DNA of 64,000 nucleotides from Pseudorhodoferax sp047601025 (GTDB lineage: Bacteria; Pseudomonadota; Gammaproteobacteria; Burkholderiales; Burkholderiaceae_C), in NCBI RefSeq assembly GCF_047601025.1, contig NZ_JASGJZ010000001.1, forward strand, positions 2,108,001 through 2,172,000. Reading direction: 5' to 3'. The notes under the pieces were generated by a model. That model did not search any database. It worked only from the letters and a program-made list of their open reading frames with translations, and had not been told where the DNA came from. The position numbers and the translations under genes are program-made. This document shows, piece after piece, positions 26,114-33,940 of this stretch. The first letter of the stretch is position 1, and every line of letters starts with the position of its first letter.

Positions 26114-26760
26114 TGTTCGGGGCGCGGATGTTTGCGAGTGGTAGCTGAGGACGACCTCAAGATTAAGCAAAGAATGTTTGAAGAGGCTCATACTCTACCC
26201 AAGAGGGTGAGGGGGTGTACGCAGCATTTTTGTGCCTATTCTTTAATCGCTCGCTGTTTGACTGGGTTGTCCATGTGTTGGGCGTTGAATGGAAATTTGA
26301 GGGATCGCTTTAGGTAAGTCGTCCGTCGGTTTGGGCCTGGGTTTTGGGAATTTAGCATTCGAGTGTGCGTTTTGGTCGATCGGGAAACTGCATGGTTGAG
26401 TGTTGGGAGTTGCGGCTGGGTTAGGAGTTTCTTCTCGAAGATTTCCTTAAAGTAGTGAATCCGACAAGCGCCCGATGCTAGTTATCGCCCGTGTCGGATC
26501 TTGACTTTGCGTGAGATCGGGACGTCGTGGGGTGGTTGCTGAAAGTAGCGCTCGCGACGACTGAAGCAGCGAGAGTGGAGGTTCAAGATGGGTGATTTAT
26601 TCCACTGCAGCCGAGGAAATTCTTTCGGATCGTTAAGGTCCGTCTGTTTATGTTGAAGTTGGTGCTATGCGTTACTTTGGGGTGGCTAACTCGAAGTGCT
26701 GCTTCTTAGTGTTTCGGGGCGCGGTGGGGTTTTGGTGGTTTGTGGTGAATAACCAATTGT
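26114..26760. other. Long non-coding spacer in polysaccharide locus
   Basis: About 650 bases between the reductase and the Gmd-like gene. I find no frame with family resemblance; stops are frequent in all frames. The + strand is rich in G and T, especially 26640-26760. An inverted repeat ATCCGACA/TGTCGGAT (26459-26466 with 26492-26499) could form a hairpin with an inner CGAT/ATCG pair. It may hold a promoter for the heptose genes or the remains of a deleted gene. Confidence 0.5.
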
Positions 26761-26772
26761 TTGGATGGATTA

Positions 26773-27804
26773 ATGGCTAAATCTATATTAATCACGGGTA
26801 TTACGGGGCAAGTTGGCTCCCAGCTAGCGGACTACGTTCTAGGCGAAACGGATCTCGATGTTATCGGGATGATGCGCTGGCAGGAGCCTTTGGATAACAT
26901 TTCGCATTTGGCGAATCGGATTAATCATAAAGATCGCGTTAGTATTGTTTACGCTGATTTGAATGACTATTCTTCGATCGCAAGAATGCTAAAATCAGTT
27001 CGCCCCTCTTATGTTTCTCATTTGGCGGCGCAGTCTTATCCTAAGACTTCGTTTGATATTCCAATCGAAACCTTACATACCAATATTATTGGTACGGCCA
27101 ATTTATTGGAGTGCATCCGGCAACTGCGAGAGCATGATAGCTATGATCCGGTAGTTCATGTTTGTTCATCCAGCGAAGTTTATGGTCGGGCCACTCCTGG
27201 TCGGCCATTGAATGAAGATACGCCGTTTCATGGTGCGAGTCCATATAGCATCAGCAAGATCGGATCTGATTATTTAGGCCGCTTCTACGGTGAGGCGTAT
27301 GGGCTGCGGACTTTTGTTACGCGGATGGGTACACATTCGGGGCCGCGGCGTAGTGATGTTTTCTTTGAAAGCACAGTGGCGAAGCAAATCGCATTGATCG
27401 AGTTGGGCCACCAAGAGCCCGTGATCAAGGTCGGCAACTTGGCGAGTACGCGTACGTTTCAAGATGCGCGCGACGCGGTCCGAGCGTACTTCTTGCTGTT
27501 GCAGGCCAGTGAGGCTGGTCGTGTTGGGTGTGGCGATTACTTTAACATCGCGGGCGAGGAGGCATTTCAGTTGCCGGAGGTGATTGAGATTCTTCTGAGT
27601 ATGAGCAACCGTAAGGATATCAAGGTGGAGACGGATGCAGATAGACTCCGGCCAATCGATGCGGATTATCAGATGTTCGACAATAGAAAAATTCGTGCGA
27701 CTATCGATTGGAAGCCGGAGATACCAGCGCGGAAGATGTTTGCGGATTTGTTGAATCATTGGCGCAGCGAGATATCGCAGGGTAAGATTCCCTTGAACCG
27801 GTAA
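26773..27804 (+). CDS. GDP-mannose 4,6-dehydratase-like protein (probable GDP-D-glycero-D-manno-heptose 4,6-dehydratase)
   Basis: Extended short-chain dehydrogenase of 343 aa. ATG 26773 is preferred over the TTG at 26761 because GGATGGA (26763-26769) lies at the right distance. Motifs: ITGITGQVGSQLADYV (NADP loop), HLAAQSYPKTSF, CSSSEVYGRA (catalytic Ser/Glu), YSISKIGSDYL (Tyr-x-x-x-Lys). The early loop reads MMRWQEPLDNISHL rather than the RRSSSFNT of true Gmd, so it belongs to a divergent branch. With hddA, gmhA, hddC and gmhB following directly, its substrate is probably GDP-D-glycero-alpha-D-manno-heptose, as for DmhA/WcbK. Confidence 0.83.
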   Translation: MAKSILITGITGQVGSQLADYVLGETDLDVIGMMRWQEPLDNISHLANRINHKDRVSIVYADLNDYSSIARMLKSVRPSYVSHLAAQSYPKTSFDIPIETLHTNIIGTANLLECIRQLREHDSYDPVVHVCSSSEVYGRATPGRPLNEDTPFHGASPYSISKIGSDYLGRFYGEAYGLRTFVTRMGTHSGPRRSDVFFESTVAKQIALIELGHQEPVIKVGNLASTRTFQDARDAVRAYFLLLQASEAGRVGCGDYFNIAGEEAFQLPEVIEILLSMSNRKDIKVETDADRLRPIDADYQMFDNRKIRATIDWKPEIPARKMFADLLNHWRSEISQGKIPLNR

Positions 27805-27846
27805 GTTTGCCGTTCGATTTTTGAAGATGAAGGGGTTCGTCTTACT

Positions 27847-28872
27847 ATGACAATCGTAAGAACGCGGGCGCCGTTGCGTCTTGGTTTAGCGGGCGGAGGT
27901 TCGGATGTGTCTCCTTATTGTGATATCCATGGTGGTTATGTTTTAAATGGAACAATTGATCGCTATGCCTACGCAGTGATCAAAACCTTGGAGGTGCGCG
28001 AGCTGCGTTTCTCGGCCACGGATCAGAAAAAATTCGAAGTGTGGCAACTGGATCAACCCATGATGGATGGCCCCTTGGAATTGCATCGGGCCATATACTG
28101 TCACATGATGGATGCATATAACGGTGGAGTTCGCATTCCGTTGGAGTTGACCACGTTTTGCGATGCGCCAGCCGGATCTGGACTCGGCTCTTCGTCGACG
28201 CTTGTGGTTGCGATAATTCGCGCTTTTGTCGAGCTGCTGAATCTGCCGCTGGATGATTATTCGATCGCCCATCTTGCGTACAAGATTGAGCGAGTGGACT
28301 GTGGGCTGCAGGGCGGGCGCCAGGACCAATATTCGGCGACCTTCGGTGGGTTTAATTTTATGGAGTTTTATGCGCATGAGCATGCCCTGATAAATCCATT
28401 GCGAATCAAGAGTTGGGTAATTTGTGAGTTGGAGGCATCATTGGTTCTGTATTTCACTGGTGTTTCGCGGGAGTCTGCAAGAATCATTGCTGATCAGAGC
28501 AACAATGTGAAATTGGGGGCGGTCGATGCGCTTGAGGCCATGCATGGCATCAAGCGAGAGGCGCTCGTCATGAAAGAGTGCCTTTTGCGTGGTGACTTTG
28601 ATGGTGTGGTTGAGTCCATGCGCCAAGGTTGGGACAACAAGAAGCGCTCGGCAAAGACGGTCTCTAATCCTCAGATTGATGAGATCTATGAGGAGACTTG
28701 CAAATCCGGGGCCTTAGCTGGCAAGGTTTCCGGTGCTGGCGGCGGTGGCTTCATGTGGTTTTTCGTCCCGACCGAGAGGCGCATGGATGTAGTTCGGACG
28801 TTGAGAGATTTTGGCGGGCAGGTCAGTAATTGCCATTTTACTAAGCACGGTGCGCAAGCATGGAAGATCTGA
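27847..28872 (+). CDS. hddA: D-glycero-alpha-D-manno-heptose 7-phosphate kinase (GHMP family)
   Basis: Sugar kinase of 341 aa making D-glycero-alpha-D-manno-heptose 1,7-bisphosphate. The GHMP ATP loop is APAGSGLGSSSTL (around residues 101-113), motif 1 is RAPLRLGLAGGGSDVSPY at the N-terminus, and motif 3 is GKVSGAGGGGFMWF near the C-terminus. The pattern GLQGGRQDQYSATFGGFNFMEF is typical of HddA/WcbL. Its stop shares one base with the following gmhA start. Confidence 0.92.
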   Translation: MTIVRTRAPLRLGLAGGGSDVSPYCDIHGGYVLNGTIDRYAYAVIKTLEVRELRFSATDQKKFEVWQLDQPMMDGPLELHRAIYCHMMDAYNGGVRIPLELTTFCDAPAGSGLGSSSTLVVAIIRAFVELLNLPLDDYSIAHLAYKIERVDCGLQGGRQDQYSATFGGFNFMEFYAHEHALINPLRIKSWVICELEASLVLYFTGVSRESARIIADQSNNVKLGAVDALEAMHGIKREALVMKECLLRGDFDGVVESMRQGWDNKKRSAKTVSNPQIDEIYEETCKSGALAGKVSGAGGGGFMWFFVPTERRMDVVRTLRDFGGQVSNCHFTKHGAQAWKI

Positions 28873-29450
28873 TGAGGCCGTATATTTCTGCCCAGTTCGA
28901 TGAGGCCAAGAATATCATTGCAGCAATGTCGGAAGATGACGTGTTGCAGCAGTCCATTGCCCTAGCGGCGGAGGCTTGCATTGCAAGCCTGCGGTCTGGA
29001 GGAAAGATTTTGCTCGCGGGAAATGGTGGCAGTGCGGCGGACGCACAACATATAGCTGGCGAATTCGTTAGTAGATTCGCTTTCGATCGCCCGGGCTTGC
29101 CTGCCGTGGCGTTGACGACAGATACGTCGATCCTGACGGCTATAGGAAACGATTACGGCTACGAAAAGTTGTTCGAGCGGCAGGTGCAAGCCTTGGGGAG
29201 GGCCGGCGATGTGTTCGTTGCATACAGCACTTCGGGGAAGTCACCTAATATTTTGGCTGCCTTGCGCCAAGCACGTGCCTTGGGTTTGGTGTGTATTGGA
29301 ATGACCGGCACGCGAGAAGGTAGCATGGCCGAACTGTGCGATCACCTGCTGCGATCGCCGTCGGTCGATACCCCAAAAATTCAGGAGGGACATCTGGTGA
29401 TGGGCCATATTTTGTGTGGCTTGGTTGAGAACGCGATGTTCAGGCATTGA
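28872..29450 (+). CDS. gmhA: Sedoheptulose 7-phosphate isomerase
   Basis: Converts sedoheptulose 7-phosphate to D-glycero-D-manno-heptose 7-phosphate, the first step of ADP- and GDP-heptose synthesis, 192 aa. SIS-fold marks: LLAGNGGSAADAQHIAGEFVSRF, STSGKSPNILAALR and the active-site QEGHLVMGHILCGLVE. ATG 28872 is chosen because GGAAG (28862-28866) is correctly spaced; the ATG at 28860 has none. A core copy for LPS heptose may exist elsewhere in the genome. Confidence 0.93.
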   Translation: MRPYISAQFDEAKNIIAAMSEDDVLQQSIALAAEACIASLRSGGKILLAGNGGSAADAQHIAGEFVSRFAFDRPGLPAVALTTDTSILTAIGNDYGYEKLFERQVQALGRAGDVFVAYSTSGKSPNILAALRQARALGLVCIGMTGTREGSMAELCDHLLRSPSVDTPKIQEGHLVMGHILCGLVENAMFRH

Positions 29451-29453
29451 AGC

Positions 29454-30149
29454 ATGCGCGAAGCGATTGTTCTGGCGGGTGGTTTCGGAACGCGATTGCG
29501 TGAACTGGTTCCGGATCTGCCAAAGCCCATGGCGCCCGTAGCGGGACGGCCGTTCCTTGAGATTTTGCTATCGTTTCTTGGGGCTCGCGGGTTTGAGCGG
29601 GTCGTGCTGTCTTTGGGGTTTATGGCGGACAAAGTTGCCGGACATTTCGGCGATGCGTTCGGGGCCTTGCAACTTAAATATGTGGTGGAGTCGCAGGCGC
29701 TTGGAACCGGGGGGGGGGTGCGGCTAGCAATGACGGCATGCGCGTCGGATCATGTATTCGTATTCAACGGCGATACGTTCTTGGATCTGGAGGTCGATGC
29801 GGTGGAGGCTGCCTGGGCATCGACGCGCTCTATTATCATCGTGGGACGTGAGGTCGAAGACACAGCGAGATACGGACGGCTCGTTGTCAAGGATGGGCGG
29901 GTTCGTGGGTTTACGGAGAAAGGTGTTTCGGGGCCTGGGTTCATCAACGCTGGCTGCTATATATTTCCTCGTGAAGCTTTAGATGCATTTGAAGCGGGTA
30001 GGGCGTTCTCTTTGGAAAAAGATTTTTTGGAGGCTGCCGTGAACCATATGCGTGTCGATGCATTTCTGACTAAGGGTGACTTTATCGACATCGGAGTTCC
30101 AGAGGATTACTTGCTGGCTCAAAAAAAACTGGCCGGCCGTTACCTATGA
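29454..30149 (+). CDS. hddC: D-glycero-alpha-D-manno-heptose 1-phosphate guanylyltransferase
   Basis: Nucleotidyltransferase of 231 aa forming GDP-heptose. Motifs: VLAGGFGTRLRELVPDLPKPM (GTP binding, catalytic Lys), SQALGTGGGVRLA (sugar site), FNGDTFLDLE (metal Asp). A G10 tract (29709-29718) encodes the conserved Gly-Gly-Gly of the sugar-nucleotide site, and an A8 run (30121-30128) lies near the end. Gain or loss of one G would abolish the enzyme, so this gene may be an on/off switch for the heptose branch. The stop overlaps the gmhB start. Confidence 0.9.
   Translation: MREAIVLAGGFGTRLRELVPDLPKPMAPVAGRPFLEILLSFLGARGFERVVLSLGFMADKVAGHFGDAFGALQLKYVVESQALGTGGGVRLAMTACASDHVFVFNGDTFLDLEVDAVEAAWASTRSIIIVGREVEDTARYGRLVVKDGRVRGFTEKGVSGPGFINAGCYIFPREALDAFEAGRAFSLEKDFLEAAVNHMRVDAFLTKGDFIDIGVPEDYLLAQKKLAGRYL
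29709..29718 (+). repeat. Homopolymer G10 tract inside hddC
   Basis: Ten consecutive G at codons 86-89 of hddC (Gly-Gly-Gly plus the first base of Val). It is the longest mononucleotide run I found in the window. The three glycines are conserved in the family, but GGG is not the only codon choice. Length variation would frameshift the gene near one third of its length. Confidence 0.8.
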
Positions 30150-30712
30150 TGTCCTTGAGATCGGCGCTTTTTTTAGATCGGGATGGTGTCGTTAATGTCG
30201 ATCATGGCTATGTCTACCGGACTGAGGATTTTCATTTTATCGATGGAATCTTTGACGTCGTGAGCGCGGCGAATCGGGCTGGATATGTTGTTGTGATTGT
30301 TACCAACCAAGCGGGAATCGGTCGTGGCTACTATTCCGAAGCCGATTTTTTCCGGCTGATGGATTGGGTCAGGACGGAGTTTGAGCGGCGGGGATGCCGA
30401 ATCGACGCAGTTTATTTTTGTCCTGATCACCCTGAACATGGGATCGGGCCCTATCGCCGCGACACGGATTTTCGCAAGCCGGGGCCAGGTATGCTGCTTC
30501 GTGCGGCGGAGGAGATTGGCATCGCGCTAGAGACTTCGATCATGGTCGGCGACAAGGCGTCGGATATGGAGGCTGCGCGCGCGGCTGGAGTGCCGACGCG
30601 GCTGTGCTTTGGCAATGCCAGAGAGGTAGGTGAGGGCGTTGGGATCGGCAGTCTCACGGATGTACTGCGCTTTTTCGAATCCTCAGCGACTTGCGTTCAA
30701 GTCCACCAGTAG
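30146..30712 (+). CDS. gmhB: D-glycero-D-manno-heptose 1,7-bisphosphate 7-phosphatase
   Basis: HAD-superfamily phosphatase of 188 aa removing the 7-phosphate before nucleotidyl transfer. Catalytic FLDRDGVVNVDHGYV (first Asp nucleophile), VTNQAGIGRGYYSEADF, zinc-binding CPDHPEHG region and IMVGDKASDMEAA (motif IV) are all present. ATG 30146 overlaps the hddC stop. It is the last gene of the island. An alpha-anomer preference would be expected in the GDP-heptose pathway but cannot be read from motifs. Confidence 0.93.
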   Translation: MMSLRSALFLDRDGVVNVDHGYVYRTEDFHFIDGIFDVVSAANRAGYVVVIVTNQAGIGRGYYSEADFFRLMDWVRTEFERRGCRIDAVYFCPDHPEHGIGPYRRDTDFRKPGPGMLLRAAEEIGIALETSIMVGDKASDMEAARAAGVPTRLCFGNAREVGEGVGIGSLTDVLRFFESSATCVQVHQ

Positions 30713-30767
30713 GCGCCGTCGACTTCGATTGGAGGCGTAGTGCCCCGCGTGAAGTGGGGTGGCGATA

Positions 30768-31541
30768 TTATTCTGATGGGGAGGGTGTCGCTTCCCCCCG
30801 CATGTGCCATAGCGACCTATAGCGCCAAAACGTCGCAGAAGTCCAGACCTTGATAAGGCTCTCGCAATGCCAGCAGAGGTGATGCATGTCGCGCCGGCTG
30901 GCTCGGCGAGCGGCGTGCTGCACCTGCAATTCTTCTGCGACTTGAATATGCCAGCCGGCCAACTGTAACCGTGCGCATAGATCGAAATCTTCGCCATACA
31001 TGAAGAAGCGTGTATCGAAGCCGTCAATTTGCCGGTACGCCGCGGCGCGCAGCAGCATGAACATGCCGGGGATCCAGGCAGGATTTGGTGGAGCGCAGTA
31101 GCCTCGCCGGTTGCGCAGCAAGATCTCGCGAGGGGTTAGCAGGCCGCGATGTGGTTCCGGCGCATTGCGGCCCGGCTCGACGATGCGAGGGGTCAGCACA
31201 CCACTGTCGACGCGAGCGCGCGCCAATAAAGTCTGCAGCACATCGTTGTCGAGCCGGATGTCCGGGTTCAGCACCAGAAACCAGTCGCTTTCGCAGTGTG
31301 CGAACGCCGCATTGTGGTTGGCGCCGAAGCCCTGCGGTCGTATGTTGACAATGCGTTCTATTGCAAAGCCCAGGTTGGCCTGGGCCAATAGGTCAGCTTC
31401 CGGAATGTTGATGGTCAGAATCACCTTCGCGATGGACGTTGCACAGTGCCGGCCCAATTGTTCCAGCAAGGGGAGCAGCAACTCCTGTTGCCCATGGCTG
31501 ACGATGGACACCGTGATTGGTCGGTGGAGCGTATCTTGCAT
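30768..31541 (-). CDS. Family 2 glycosyltransferase (WbbL-type rhamnosyltransferase-like)
   Basis: Cytoplasmic transferase of 257 aa. It begins with VSIVSHGQQELLLPLLEQL, has the GFGANHNAAF motif (around 92-101) and LVLNPDIRLDNDVL with the metal Asp, then IPGMFMLLRAAAYRQIDGFDTRFFMYGEDFDL, all typical of the WbbL/RfbN group that adds rhamnose to lipid-linked GlcNAc. It is the only polysaccharide gene on the - strand, and only 40 bases separate it from the divergent WecA-like gene. Together they could prime the chain with HexNAc-Rha; this is inference. Confidence 0.88.
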   Translation of the reverse strand: MQDTLHRPITVSIVSHGQQELLLPLLEQLGRHCATSIAKVILTINIPEADLLAQANLGFAIERIVNIRPQGFGANHNAAFAHCESDWFLVLNPDIRLDNDVLQTLLARARVDSGVLTPRIVEPGRNAPEPHRGLLTPREILLRNRRGYCAPPNPAWIPGMFMLLRAAAYRQIDGFDTRFFMYGEDFDLCARLQLAGWHIQVAEELQVQHAARRASRRDMHHLCWHCESLIKVWTSATFWRYRSLWHMRGEATPSPSE

Positions 31542-31581
31542 GGTCTAATTTCGGCTCAGGGAATTTTAGGTTCCCAGTTCC

Positions 31582-32685
31582 ATGATTTTTCTCGTCGTCC
31601 TCAGCTTCTCCATCTCGGCGGTCACGGTCTTTCTCGTGATCCGGCTCGCGCGTCGCCACGCGCGCCGGTACGCGCACGACATGCCGCAGCGCTTCCACGT
31701 CGGCCATGTGCCGCGCATCGGCGGCGTCGGCATCTTCGCCGGCCTGGCGCTGGCCTGGGCCTATGCCGGTACGCCGCAGGCGGCGCCGCTGAACGTGGAC
31801 TGGCAGGCCAACTCCGTGTTCCTGTGGCTGCTACTGATGAGCATGGCGCCGGCGGTGCTGGCCGGCATCGTGGAGGATATGACGCAGCGTTTGCGCGCGC
31901 GCTTGCGCCTGGGCCTGACGGCGCTGTCTGCGGTGCTGCTGGCATGGCTGCTGGGCCTGGGGGTGGATCGGGTCGGTCTTGGTCTGCTGGACGGTTGGCT
32001 GCAGGCCACTCCCTGGGCGGCGGCGCTGTTCGCCGTGGTCGCCATCGCTGGCTTGCCGCACGCCTTCAACCTGATCGACGGCTACAACGGCCTGGCCGGC
32101 ATGGTGGCGATCCTGGTCAGCCTGGCCATCATGCACGTGGCGCTGCAGGTCGGCGACCGGCAACTGGCCGGCATGCTGGCCTGCCTGGTCGGGGCCACGG
32201 GCGGTTTCCTGCTCTGGAACTATCCGTACGGCAAGATCTTCGCTGGCGACGGCGGCGCCTACGTCTGGGGCTTCGTGATCGCCGTGGCCTGCGTGCTGCT
32301 GGTGCAGCGCCATCCGCTGGTGTCGCCCTGGTTTCCGATGCTGGTGCTGATGTACCCGGTCGGCGAGACGCTGTTCTCGATCTACCGCAAGCTCGCGCGC
32401 GGCCAGTCGCCCGGCACGGCCGATGCGCTGCACCTGCACCAACTGATCTTCCGGCGCATCGTGCGCGTGGTGCTGGAGGACGGCGAGGCCGAGGAGATGC
32501 TGGCGCGCAACAATCGCACCTCGCCCTACCTGTGGATGTTCGCGGCCCTGTCCGTCGTGCCGGCCGTCATGTTCTGGCACAACACCCGCGTGCTGTTCGT
32601 GTTCTGCCTGCTGTTCGCGTTCAGCTACGTCTGCGCCTACCTCGCCATCATCCGCTTCAAGGTGCCGCGCTGGCTGCGCAAGTGA
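31582..32685 (+). CDS. Polyprenyl-phosphate sugar-1-phosphate transferase (MraY/WecA/WbpL family)
   Basis: Integral membrane enzyme of 367 aa with about ten to eleven membrane helices, attaching a HexNAc-1-phosphate to undecaprenyl phosphate to start a glycan chain. Family marks are PRIGGVGIF near residue 50, AFNLIDGYNGLAG (around 161-173, catalytic Asp-rich motif), FAGDGGAYVWGF and the cytosolic SPGTADALHLHQLIF (the usual HIHH loop appears as HLHQ). GC is core-like, so it stands outside the low-GC island. It would act first in the pathway encoded to its left. Confidence 0.9.
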   Translation: MIFLVVLSFSISAVTVFLVIRLARRHARRYAHDMPQRFHVGHVPRIGGVGIFAGLALAWAYAGTPQAAPLNVDWQANSVFLWLLLMSMAPAVLAGIVEDMTQRLRARLRLGLTALSAVLLAWLLGLGVDRVGLGLLDGWLQATPWAAALFAVVAIAGLPHAFNLIDGYNGLAGMVAILVSLAIMHVALQVGDRQLAGMLACLVGATGGFLLWNYPYGKIFAGDGGAYVWGFVIAVACVLLVQRHPLVSPWFPMLVLMYPVGETLFSIYRKLARGQSPGTADALHLHQLIFRRIVRVVLEDGEAEEMLARNNRTSPYLWMFAALSVVPAVMFWHNTRVLFVFCLLFAFSYVCAYLAIIRFKVPRWLRK

Positions 32686-32749
32686 CGGGTGGAGGGCGAG
32701 CGGCGGCCCCTACAATCCGCCGCATTTTCAGCCCCCGGAGCGCTCCGCC

Positions 32750-33655
32750 ATGACCACGAACAACGAGCCGGACCTGTCCGCCATCGCGCCGCGCGACAAG
32801 GCCGAGATCCTGGCCCAGGCCCTGCCGTACATCCGCAAGTACCACGGCAAGACCATGGTCATCAAGTACGGCGGCAACGCGATGACGGACCCTGCGCTGC
32901 AGGCCGATTTCGCCGAGGACGTGGTGCTGCTCAAGCTGGTCGGCATCAAGCCCGTGGTGGTCCACGGCGGCGGCCCGCAGATCGAGACGGCGCTGAACCG
33001 CCTGGGCAAGAAGGGCGAGTTCATCCAGGGCATGCGCGTGACCGACGCCGAAACCATGGAAGTCGTCGAATGGGTGCTGGCCGGCGAGGTGCAGCAGGAC
33101 ATCGTGGGCCTGATCAACCAGGCCGGCGGCAAGGCCGTGGGCCTGACCGGCCGCGACGGCGGCCTGATCCGTGCGCAGAAGCTGCGCATGGCGGACAAGG
33201 ACGACCCGAGCATCGAGCACGACGTGGGCCTGGTCGGCGACATCACCGCCATCGACCCGGGCGTGGTCAACGCCCTGCAGGACGACCAGTTCATCCCGGT
33301 CATCAGCCCGATCGGCTTTGGCGAGCAGAACGAGAGCTACAACATCAACGCCGACGTGGTCGCCGGCAAGCTGGCCACGGTGCTGCAGGCCGAGAAGCTG
33401 GTGCTGCTGACCAACACGCCGGGCGTGCTGAACAAGGCCGGCGAGCTGCTGACCGACCTGTCCGCACGCGAGATCGACGAACTGTTCGCCGACGGCACGA
33501 TTTCCGGCGGCATGCTGCCCAAGATCGCCGGTGCGTTGGATGCGGCCAAGAGCGGTGTCAACGCGGTGCACATCATCGACGGCCGCGTGCCGCACGCGAT
33601 GCTGCTGGAGATCCTGACCGACCAGGCCTACGGCACCATGATCCGCGCGCGCTGA
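32750..33655 (+). CDS. argB: Acetylglutamate kinase
   Basis: Second step of arginine synthesis, phosphorylating N-acetylglutamate; cytoplasmic, 301 aa. Motifs: MVIKYGGNAM (ATP-site Lys), VVVHGGGPQI (acetylglutamate loop), SYNINADVVAGKLA and GGMLPKIAGALDAAKSGV. A TACAAT -10-like element lies at 32711-32716. The N-terminal helix before the kinase core suggests the arginine-inhibited hexameric form, by family knowledge. In relatives other genes follow; here a decayed region does. Confidence 0.96.
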   Translation: MTTNNEPDLSAIAPRDKAEILAQALPYIRKYHGKTMVIKYGGNAMTDPALQADFAEDVVLLKLVGIKPVVVHGGGPQIETALNRLGKKGEFIQGMRVTDAETMEVVEWVLAGEVQQDIVGLINQAGGKAVGLTGRDGGLIRAQKLRMADKDDPSIEHDVGLVGDITAIDPGVVNALQDDQFIPVISPIGFGEQNESYNINADVVAGKLATVLQAEKLVLLTNTPGVLNKAGELLTDLSAREIDELFADGTISGGMLPKIAGALDAAKSGVNAVHIIDGRVPHAMLLEILTDQAYGTMIRAR

Positions 33656-33940
33656 CGGCGCGCCGTCCGATACCCGACAGCGCCGGGGCGTGTGGTGCAG
33701 GCGCCCGGCATCGCGGCCTTAGACCCCGTGGTAGGACGGTTCGGTGGTTTGCGCGATGGAGAAGCGCCTGGAGGATTTCTTGGTGAAGAAACCGGGCGCA
33801 AACCGATCCGGCCCAGGCGTTCAGGAATTGCAAGGAAGACGGTGAGCTGGTGGGCCAGCAGGGAGTGAGGTTCACTGACGCCCGGGCGCGGTTGGCTGGC
33901 ATCTGAACGCACTGCGTTACCTGAACCATCTCTGACTACC
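33656..33940. other. Intergenic remnant region after argB
   Basis: Nearly 300 bases with only short broken frames, for example a stretch reading ELVGQQGVRFTDARARLAG that ends in a stop at about 33904. It looks like old coding sequence but I cannot assign a family. It leads into the decayed ATPase gene. Confidence 0.4.

Larger units (their letters stand above)
16620..30712. other. Low-GC surface-polysaccharide island
   Basis: From within rfbA to the end of gmhB the DNA has visibly lower and patchy GC and many A/T-ending codons, against uniform GC-rich flanks. All recognisable genes in it belong to surface polysaccharide synthesis or export and all point the same way. The left edge lies inside rfbA (about 16620-16980) and the right edge just after gmhB. 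No integrase, tRNA or insertion sequence marks the ends, so replacement by homologous recombination through the conserved flanks fits better than site-specific insertion. Confidence 0.75.

Noticed and set aside
26132..26317. Small open frame in the polysaccharide spacer
   Set aside because: Sixty-one codons with no resemblance to a known family and no convincing start signal.
16371..32685. Wzx/Wzy-dependent O-antigen pathway
   Set aside because: No multi-spanning flippase or polymerase gene is present; the exporter genes are clearly of the ABC (Wzm/Wzt) type.
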